From an uncultured beta proteobacterium (GTDB taxonomy: Bacteria > Pseudomonadota > Gammaproteobacteria > Burkholderiales > Rhodocyclaceae), in contig CAIVZW010000349.1 of assembly GCA_903910495.1 (NCBI GenBank), forward strand, positions 1-12,782: 12,782 nt of DNA, in the 5' to 3' direction. Positions 7,244 through 12,782 of the stretch are shown piece by piece. Both the position numbers and the translations under genes were made by a program. A model generated the notes under the pieces. That model did no database searches, had not been told where the DNA came from, and worked only from the letters and a program-made list of their open reading frames with translations. Numbering within the stretch: position 1 is the stretch's first letter; every line of letters begins with the position of its first letter.

Positions 7244-8440
7244 ATGTTTGTTTTCGTGTTGAATTGCGGCAGTTCTTCGTTCAAATACCAATTGCTTGAT
7301 ATGAGCGACGAACATCGTGTTGCTGCTGGTCTGGTGGAACGTATCGGCATCAAAGACTCTGTCCTGACTTACGAGCCGGCCAATGGTGACAAGATCAAGG
7401 AGATTGCCGACATTGCCGACCATGAGGTGGCCATCAAGCGGGTTCTGGACAAACTTGTGGACCCGAAAGTCGGCGTCATCAAGTCGCTGGCGGATATCGG
7501 TGCCATCGGTCATCGTGTTGTCCACGGCGCTGAAAAATTCTCCGGTTCCGTGCTCATCAACGCTGCCGTACTCGCCGCGCTCAAGGAAAACATTCCGCTG
7601 GAGCCGCTACACAATCCAGCCAACATCACCGGCATCGAGGCCATGATGAGCGCCATGCCCGGCGTCGCCAACGTCGGCGTTTTCGATACCGCTTTCCATG
7701 CCACCATGCCAGCCGAGTCCTACATCTATGCCTTGCCCTACGAATGGTATGAGCAGCATCATGTTCGTCGTTACGGTTTCCACGGTACGTCCCACCGTTT
7801 TGTTTCCGAGCGCGCCGCGGAAATACTCGGCATCGCCAAGGATCAGTTCAACTGCATTACCTGTCACATGGGCAACGGTTCATCCTTCACTGCCGTCAAG
7901 GGAGGCAAGTCCTACGATACCAGCATGGGTATGACACCGCTCGAAGGCATTGTCATGGGCACGCGCTGCGGCGATGTTGACGCCGGCATTCCCAGTTTCA
8001 TGGCTGCCAATGTCAATATGTCCTTTGCCGACATTGACAATGCGCTCAACAAGCGCTCCGGACTGCTCGGCATTTCCGGCATCAGTTCCGACATGCGCGA
8101 CGTCCGTAAAGCGGCCAGCGAGGGTAATGCCCGGGCCAGACTGGCCATTGATGTGCTATGTCACCGTGTCCTCAAATACATCGGTGCCTATGCGATTGAA
8201 CTGGGTCGTGTCGATGCCATCATCTTCACCGGCGGCATCGGTGAAAATGACCTCGATTTCCGGGCTTCCATCGTCGAACGTCTTGGTATTCTGGGCATCA
8301 AGTTTGATGCCGCTGCCAACAATGTGCGTGGCAAGGAAGTGCTCATTTCCACTGCCGATTCGCCGATCAAGGTGATGGTAGTGCCGACCAATGAAGAACT
8401 GGTGATCGCCCGCGACACCCGGGAACTCGTTGACCGCTAA
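7244..8440 (+). CDS. ackA: Acetate kinase
   Basis: AckA interconverts acetate + ATP and acetyl phosphate + ADP in the cytoplasm. From ATG 7244 the protein has 398 residues, the normal length. The catalytic residues fall at the same numbers as in the Methanosarcina thermophila enzyme: Asn7 (VLNCGSSSFK), Arg91 (HRVVHG), Asp148 (DTAFHATMP), His180 (YGFHGTSHRFV), Arg241 (GTRCGD) and Glu384 (VPTNEE). The nucleotide-site motif TGGIGEND is also present. The frame is open further upstream, but this start is fixed by the alignment and by an AAGGGA ribosome site about 7 bases before it. The gene is convergent with the Pta fusion gene, its metabolic partner, and they share a terminator. It is divergent from nrdJ. 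Confidence 0.96.
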   Translation: MFVFVLNCGSSSFKYQLLDMSDEHRVAAGLVERIGIKDSVLTYEPANGDKIKEIADIADHEVAIKRVLDKLVDPKVGVIKSLADIGAIGHRVVHGAEKFSGSVLINAAVLAALKENIPLEPLHNPANITGIEAMMSAMPGVANVGVFDTAFHATMPAESYIYALPYEWYEQHHVRRYGFHGTSHRFVSERAAEILGIAKDQFNCITCHMGNGSSFTAVKGGKSYDTSMGMTPLEGIVMGTRCGDVDAGIPSFMAANVNMSFADIDNALNKRSGLLGISGISSDMRDVRKAASEGNARARLAIDVLCHRVLKYIGAYAIELGRVDAIIFTGGIGENDLDFRASIVERLGILGIKFDAAANNVRGKEVLISTADSPIKVMVVPTNEELVIARDTRELVDR

Positions 8441-8454
8441 GCCGGCAACAGACA

Positions 8455-8484
8455 AAACAAAGGCGGCCAAGGCCGCCTTTGTTT
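8455..8484. terminator. Strong bidirectional intrinsic terminator between ackA and the maoC-pta gene
   Basis: The arms at 8455-8468 and 8471-8484 are perfect inverted copies of 14 bases, centred on AAGGCGGCC / GGCCGCCTT with a CAAG loop. T-rich runs follow the GC stem on both strands (CTTTGTTTGTT on plus, CTTTGTTTTGT on minus). It lies between the convergent stop codons at 8440 and 8496 and would end both transcripts. Confidence 0.93.
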
Positions 8485-8495
8485 GTTGACTTGTT

Positions 8496-9920
8496 CTATT
8501 CCGATTCCTGGGCCTGGTTGCGGTTGAAGTGAGCGATCAGCGTGGCGATGACGCAGGAAGCGATGCGTGTCTCGGCGGTATCGGCGCGGCTGGTCAGGAC
8601 GATGGGCACCTTGGCGCCAAGAACAATGCCGGCGGTCAGGGCGTTGGCCAGATATTCCAGTTGCTTGGCCAGCATGTTGCCGGATTCAAGATCGGGAACG
8701 ACAAGGATGTCGGCACAGCCGGCGACGGCCGACTTGATCCCCTTGGTCTTGGCTGCCATTATCGATACGGCGTTGTCGAAGGCCAGCGGGCCATCGAGCA
8801 AACCGCCGGTGATCTGACCACGATCGGCCATCTTGCACAAGGCTGCAGCGTCAAGTGTGGATTGAATCTTGGGGTTGATCGTTTCAACCGCCGAAAGAAT
8901 GGCCACCCTCGGTTCGGGAATGCCGATGATGTGCGCCAGGTTGATAGCGTTCTGGATGATGTGTGACTTTTCCTCAAGCTCCGGGGCGATGTTGATCGCC
9001 GCGTCGGTGATCATGATCGGGCGGGGATAGGTCGGCACATCCATCAGGAAAACGTGGCTGATGCGCCGCGAAGTACGCAGACCAGCCGCACGCGAGACGA
9101 TTTCGGCCATCAACTCGTCGGTATGCAGACTGCCCTTCATGATGGCTTCGGCGTCGCCATTGCGGACCAGGGTGACGGCCATGGCCGCCGACTCGTGGCT
9201 GTGCTTCACGTTGACGATACGGTGTTGCCTGAGATCGAACCCGTGTTCTTCGGCGATGGCACGAATTTTTGCTTCCGGTCCGATCAGGATGGGGTCGATG
9301 AGGCCTGCCTCGGCGGCCATCAAAGCGCCCTTGAGCGATTCCTTGTCACAGGGGTGGGCCACGGCCATATCAATGGCCGCCAGGCCCTTGGCGCGCGCTA
9401 CCAGGGCTTGCAGTCTGGCGTATTTGTCCGAGATGGTGACGTTGGGCAAATCAATTCGCTTGGTGCGCATTTTTTCGGTCGGCGCCAGAACTTCAGCCGT
9501 ACCCAGGACAACATCCAGCCCATCCTGATTGGTACAGGTACAGTCAAAAACGATGTGATGGTTGCTGGGGAACATCTGCTTGACCGTGACCGTGATGGTG
9601 ATGCTGTCGCCAACGCTTACCGGATTTGCGAAACGGATCGACTGATCGATCAGGATGGTGCCTGGCCCCGGGAATTGCGTACCCAGTGTGGCGGAAATCA
9701 GCGAAGCGCTCCACATGCCGTGGGCGATGACTCCCTTGAACATGCCGCTGTTGGCAAATTCCCGATCGACGATTGCCGGGCTGATGTCGCCGGACATGAT
9801 GGCGAAGAGTTGGATGTCTTCGGCACGCAGGGTGCGTGTCAGCGAAGTGCTGTCACCCACGCTGATCTCGTCGTAGGTCCGGCTTTCAAGAAAGTTCTGG
9901 TTTGTTTCTATGCGCATCAT
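8496..9920 (-). CDS. MaoC-like domain fused to phosphate acetyltransferase (enoyl-CoA hydratase/Pta family)
   Basis: A 474-residue two-domain protein. Residues about 15-150 form a MaoC/R-hydratase hot-dog domain (GVIAHGMWSASLI at 63-75). Residues about 165-474 form a phosphate acetyl/butyryltransferase domain, with PIMITDAAINIAP and an ending of VLGAKVPIVLTSRAD. The Pta part moves an acetyl group between CoA and phosphate, feeding AckA. In working R-hydratases the loop reads GDxNPxH; here it is G44-D45-I-S-P48-A-I50, so Asp45 stays but the catalytic His is Ile, and hydratase activity is doubtful. I read the codons directly and the replacement is real in this sequence. The start is ATGATG at 9920/9917 behind a GGAG site; either ATG may be used. 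The gene is separated from its minus-strand upstream neighbour by 319 bp and probably has its own promoter. Confidence 0.92.
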   Translation of the reverse strand: MMRIETNQNFLESRTYDEISVGDSTSLTRTLRAEDIQLFAIMSGDISPAIVDREFANSGMFKGVIAHGMWSASLISATLGTQFPGPGTILIDQSIRFANPVSVGDSITITVTVKQMFPSNHHIVFDCTCTNQDGLDVVLGTAEVLAPTEKMRTKRIDLPNVTISDKYARLQALVARAKGLAAIDMAVAHPCDKESLKGALMAAEAGLIDPILIGPEAKIRAIAEEHGFDLRQHRIVNVKHSHESAAMAVTLVRNGDAEAIMKGSLHTDELMAEIVSRAAGLRTSRRISHVFLMDVPTYPRPIMITDAAINIAPELEEKSHIIQNAINLAHIIGIPEPRVAILSAVETINPKIQSTLDAAALCKMADRGQITGGLLDGPLAFDNAVSIMAAKTKGIKSAVAGCADILVVPDLESGNMLAKQLEYLANALTAGIVLGAKVPIVLTSRADTAETRIASCVIATLIAHFNRNQAQESE

Positions 9921-10239
9921 AAATCTCCGAAAAAGACTCCTTCATCGCCTGTCCGCATACCACTGCACCAAGAATGGCGATCTGGATCGTTATGTCAGTC
10001 GGAAACCTGGCAACGACATTCGCCAGATGCGAAGTCCGTTGCAGTCGCAAACTACGGGGTTGGCGCTGCTTGCGACGTGCCCAGCATTCATGAAATATGA
10101 ATATTCAGGGCGCTCCCATTTATTGATGGGGAATTATATGCTGCGGCTGTGCAGCATACAAATCATTTTCGCGCATTGCGGAAGGAGATTTCGCGAGACG
10201 CAACCGTGTTGTGCCGTCGCCGGGACTTGCCTTAAGCGC
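9921..10239. other. Intergenic region upstream of the maoC-pta gene
   Basis: No convincing gene lies in this 319-bp spacer. It contains an AT-rich patch at about 10086-10140 with a sigma-70-like promoter on the minus strand (10133-10161). Inside the same patch is a 17-bp dyad, ATTCAT-GAAAT-ATGAAT (10086-10102), downstream of the predicted start point, which could be an operator. No terminator with a T-run was seen for the FliD-like gene that ends at 10240. Confidence 0.5.
10133..10161 (-). promoter_or_regulatory. Candidate sigma-70 promoter for the maoC-pta gene
   Basis: On the minus strand a perfect TATAAT (10138-10133) follows TTGTAT (10161-10156) at exactly 17 bases. The -35 matches at only 3/6. 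Predicted transcription would start near 10126, giving a leader of about 200 bases before the ATG. Confidence 0.5.
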
Positions 10240-11244
10240 TCATAATCCGAAGATCTGCTTGTATTCGGCCAGAGCCCTGGCTGTCTGAGCCGAGGGTCTG
10301 ACGGGGTCGCCCAGTCCGAATTCGGCCTGAAGTGAAGACTTGTTGTCGGAAATGTAGTCAATCACCTGATCCAGATTGGCCAGCCGATTCGGGATGAAAT
10401 TGTTGCTGGAATTGAGCAACTCGGCTGATCTGGCAAAATTGGCGCTGAATTCATCAATGGTGTTGATCGCGCCTTGCCTGCTGGCCGCCAGCGCAGCGTC
10501 CAGTTTGCTCACGTCGAGAGATACCAGATTGGTGCTCTGGTCAATGCTCAAGCCGAGGTCACGCAGGCCATGAAAACCGTCTCTGGCACCATTGAAGATG
10601 TTTTCAACGCTCTGTTCAAGTTCGTAGAGCGAGATCTCCGCGGCCTGCGTTCCCGCCAGCAGGCCATTGCTTTTCACCGTGCCGTCAAAGCGCTTGATCC
10701 ATTCATTGTATTTGTCGGCAAAGCCTTGCAACTGAGCCCTGATCGCTTCGTTATCCATTGCCGTGCTGGTACCGGCCAGCGTCAGTCCGGCCTGCTGCAT
10801 GCCGTTCACTGCAGTTTTCATCTCACTCAGTTCGGAATACTGTGCCTTGTAGGTAACATCCTCGGTATTGATGATGCTCATCATCTTGTAGGCAGATTCC
10901 GGGTCGAACAGTGAAAGATTGCGTCCTGTCGAAGAGAGCCCCAGGCTGCCTGTCGAGATGCCGAATGCCGAAAGCAGGTCAGTTGAAGCGGCGTTCGTGC
11001 TGCCGCTTCCGGTCAGAAAGTCAAAGCTATTGGACGTCTTACCGTCATTGAACACCGAACCGAGCAGTGCATTGACAGACTGGGCTTGCATTGACGCCAT
11101 GCGCAAGGCCAGCGATGACGAAAAATCGCCGCTGACCGGTGTGCTGGTGATGCTGCTCCTGTTCTGCGTGGACGTGCTGGTACCGCCCGTCTGATTTGAC
11201 TGAAAGAGGCTGAACAGCGTACTGGCGATTCCTGATGTTGACAT
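10240..11244 (-). CDS. FliD-C-like (flagellar cap-like) protein of unknown role
   Basis: A 334-residue protein without signal peptide or membrane helix. Residues 1-110 are Ser/Thr/Gly/Asn-rich and look flexible. Residues 115-215 are helical, and residues about 217-300 resemble the C-terminal part of the flagellar cap FliD: GLRDLGLSIDQSTN, then VSLDVSKLDAALAA, then a helical run to DYISDNKSS. The typical FliD N-terminal coiled coil and hook-contact domain are not evident, and it is shorter than most FliD proteins (roughly 450 or more), so it is unlikely to be the standard cap. It may be a cap-related or other flagellum-exported protein. The start is supported by an AGGAG site 6 bases upstream. 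A -24/-12 promoter about 60 bases further up fits flagellar-style control. No other flagellar gene is in the window. The family call rests on my reading of the motif, not on a search. Confidence 0.72.
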   Translation of the reverse strand: MSTSGIASTLFSLFQSNQTGGTSTSTQNRSSITSTPVSGDFSSSLALRMASMQAQSVNALLGSVFNDGKTSNSFDFLTGSGSTNAASTDLLSAFGISTGSLGLSSTGRNLSLFDPESAYKMMSIINTEDVTYKAQYSELSEMKTAVNGMQQAGLTLAGTSTAMDNEAIRAQLQGFADKYNEWIKRFDGTVKSNGLLAGTQAAEISLYELEQSVENIFNGARDGFHGLRDLGLSIDQSTNLVSLDVSKLDAALAASRQGAINTIDEFSANFARSAELLNSSNNFIPNRLANLDQVIDYISDNKSSLQAEFGLGDPVRPSAQTARALAEYKQIFGL

Positions 11245-11313
11245 GATGACTCCTGCTGCGCTTGACGTATGTATGCCGGTCGGTGTGCTTTCCGATGGCT
11301 TCAGGCTGGGTAC

Positions 11314-11330
11314 AGCAATATCCGGACCAG
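11314..11330 (-). promoter_or_regulatory. Sigma-54 (-24/-12) promoter for the FliD-like gene
   Basis: The minus strand reads CTGGTCCGGATATTGCT. Against the sigma-54 consensus YTGGCACG-N4-TTGCW, 11 of 13 defined positions match, and GG (-24) and GC (-12) have the required 10 bases between them. Transcription would start near 11303, about 59 bases before the ATG at 11244. The enhancer-binding activator site is not identified. The rest of the 11245-11515 spacer shows nothing else I can name. Confidence 0.68.
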
Positions 11331-11515
11331 TTTCATGGCCAAGCCAGAGTCGCCATATGGAGCGGGTTCAGGGGGTTCAGTTTAAGGAGTTCGCTGTTGT
11401 GGCGGCAAAAACTGCCGGTTTTTCGGGGAACAGGAACTCGCCATCCGGCCTATGGGCCATGGCCGGGACAGGGTACTTCGGTCTGTTCTGACGGGTGCTT
11501 CGGGGCAAACGAGAG

Positions 11516-11551
11516 GCGTGCCCGGAATCGATGATTCGATGCCGGGCACGC
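11516..11551 (-). terminator. Long hairpin after the DUF1015 gene, probable terminator
   Basis: A 10-bp GC-rich stem (11516-11525 with 11542-11551) continues, after one A/G mismatch, into a 5-bp stem (ATCGA/TCGAT) with a TGAT loop. It begins 7 bases after the DUF1015 stop codon. The minus-strand tail is TCTCGTTTG, a poor T-run, so termination may be partial. The stem could also protect the 3' end of the mRNA. Confidence 0.6.
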
Positions 11552-11558
11552 AGTCCGA

Positions 11559-12782
11559 TCAATCCAGTACGTGCGACACCATCCCGTCAGCCAGCTTCGG
11601 TTCGAACCAGGTCGACTTGGGCGGCATGACTTCGCCGGCGTCGGCGACGGACATCAGTTCAGCCATTTGTGTCGGGTACATGGCAAAGGCAACGGCCATT
11701 TCGCCGCTGTTCACGCGCCGTTCCAGTTCGGGCAGCCCACGGATGCCGCCGACGAAATCGATGCGCGTATCGCGGCGCAGGTCGGCAATGCCGAGGACGG
11801 GAGCGAGGATTTGCTCGGAGAGAACGGAAACATCGAGCCGGCGCACCGGGTCCTGGGTCGGTACGAGTTCGGGGCGGATGGCGAGGTGATACCAGTGCCC
11901 GTCGAGATACATGCCGAAAGTGCCTGTGCGTTCCGTTTTCACCGGGATGGCCGACGCGGTGACCGTGCAGCGTTCGCCGACGGCCTTGAGGAAGGCGGCG
12001 ACGCTGTGGCCGTTGAGATCGCGCAGTACCCGGTTGTAATCCATGATGCGCATCTGCCGCGCCGGGAAGATTACCGCCAGGAAATATTCGGCCGACTGCG
12101 GGCGGCCCTTGCCGCGCCGGGCCGCAGCAACGCGCGACGCGGCGGCCGAGCGGTGGTGCCCGTCGGCGATGTAGAGGCTGGGCATGGCGCCGACGACGGC
12201 GCTGATGCGCTCGATGGCGGCGGCATCGTCGATCAGCCAGAGAGTGTGGCGAATGCCGTCATCGGCGGTGACATCGGCGATCGGTGTGCCGCTAGTGGCG
12301 GCGGCAATCAGGTTCTCGGCGTCATTGCTGTCCGGATGGGCGAGCAATACAGGGCCGGTTTGGGCGTTAAGTGCTTCAATTTGACGTACGCGGTCATCTT
12401 CCTTGTCCGGCCGGGTAAATTCGTGCTTGCGGATGCGCTTGGCATCGTAGGCGGCGACCGATGCCGCGGCGATCAGGCCGGTCTGCGTGTGCGTGCCCAT
12501 GATCAGACGGTAGGCGTAGTAGCAGGGCGCTGCGTCACGGAAGAGAATGCCCTCAGCGATCATCTTGTGCAGGTTTTCAGCCGACTTGGCATAGACCTCG
12601 GGGGCGTAGTGGTCGATTTCCGGCGGCAGGTCGATTTCGGCCTTGGAAATGTGCAGGAAAGAATAGGGTTTGCCGGCAGCGCGCTGGCGGGCTTCCTCGC
12701 TGGAGAGAACGTCGTAGGGCGGGGCGGCGACAGCGGCCGCATGTTCGCTGCGCGGACGCAGACCGGTGAAGGGGCGGATCAG
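11559..12782 (-). CDS. DUF1015 family protein (start just outside the window)
   Basis: The frame is open through the right edge, where it reads LIRPFTGLRPRSEHAAAVAA and then PPYDVLSSEEAR. This is the usual DUF1015 N-terminus, so only the first two or three residues are missing; 407 residues are visible, close to the family length. The inner Met at 12563 is not the start. The family signature YIADGHHRSAAAS is present (about 12139-12173), as is a C-terminal NSGEMAVAFAMYPTQMAELMSVADAGEVMPPKS region of the usual type, in which the last stretch resembles ligand-binding loops. The biochemical function is not established. In many genomes the gene lies beside serine-biosynthesis genes (serA/serC), which gives a hint, but no such neighbour is visible here. 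A strong hairpin follows the stop. Confidence 0.88.
   Translation of the reverse strand: MIRPFTGLRPRSEHAAAVAAPPYDVLSSEEARQRAAGKPYSFLHISKAEIDLPPEIDHYAPEVYAKSAENLHKMIAEGILFRDAAPCYYAYRLIMGTHTQTGLIAAASVAAYDAKRIRKHEFTRPDKEDDRVRQIEALNAQTGPVLLAHPDSNDAENLIAAATSGTPIADVTADDGIRHTLWLIDDAAAIERISAVVGAMPSLYIADGHHRSAAASRVAAARRGKGRPQSAEYFLAVIFPARQMRIMDYNRVLRDLNGHSVAAFLKAVGERCTVTASAIPVKTERTGTFGMYLDGHWYHLAIRPELVPTQDPVRRLDVSVLSEQILAPVLGIADLRRDTRIDFVGGIRGLPELERRVNSGEMAVAFAMYPTQMAELMSVADAGEVMPPKSTWFEPKLADGMVSHVLD

Noticed and set aside
9054..10100. 348-residue open frame on the plus strand antisense to maoC-pta
   Set aside because: It lies opposite a gene with clear domain motifs, has no recognisable domain or ribosome site, and is typical of long antisense frames in GC-rich DNA.
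9910..10245. 111-residue plus-strand frame in the maoC-pta upstream region
   Set aside because: No ribosome site or recognisable motif; it overlaps the promoter-like patch and the ends of both flanking genes.

Overview
The window looks like ordinary chromosome from a Gram-negative betaproteobacterium, probably near the Rhodocyclales (Azonexus/Dechloromonas/Accumulibacter-like). That guess rests on high coding GC, a roughly 960-residue B12-dependent ribonucleotide reductase, acetate kinase beside a MaoC-Pta fusion, and a sigma-54-type promoter in front of a flagellar-cap-like gene. It is an inference from protein style, not a database match. I see no rRNA, tRNA, CRISPR array, IS element or phage gene.

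Layout, left to right. Positions 1-1728 (+) hold the 3' part of ovoA (ovothiol biosynthesis), which faces a universal stress protein gene (1817-2260, -). Next come an exported minimal matrixin-type metalloprotease (2364-2987, -), a gene-free stretch of about 400 bp rich in inverted repeats, and a membrane-anchored rhodanese (3395-3751, -) whose GC is visibly lower than its neighbours. The large class II ribonucleotide reductase gene nrdJ fills 3869-6754 (-). Its 489-bp divergent spacer with ackA carries a textbook pair of NrdR-type boxes 31 bp apart. ackA (7244-8440, +) converges on a MaoC-phosphotransacetylase fusion gene (8496-9920, -) across one strong bidirectional terminator. Then follow a FliD-C-like gene behind a -24/-12 promoter (10240-11244, -) and a DUF1015 gene running off the right edge (11559-12782, -).

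How the genes fit together. AckA and the Pta domain form the reversible acetate / acetyl-phosphate / acetyl-CoA route. The MaoC domain on the Pta protein would suggest a link to enoyl-CoA or hydroxyacyl-CoA metabolism, but it lacks the usual hydratase histidine. NrdJ supplies deoxynucleotides independently of oxygen, which suits a facultative or microaerophilic life, while ovothiol, the rhodanese and the stress protein point to redox and sulfur-stress handling. Most genes appear to be single transcription units rather than one operon.

I found no clearly new multi-gene system. The best leads are the NrdR box pair, the MaoC domain without its catalytic His, the isolated sigma-54-driven FliD-like gene, the duplicated C-terminal domain of NrdJ, and the lower-GC, repeat-rich patch around the rhodanese.
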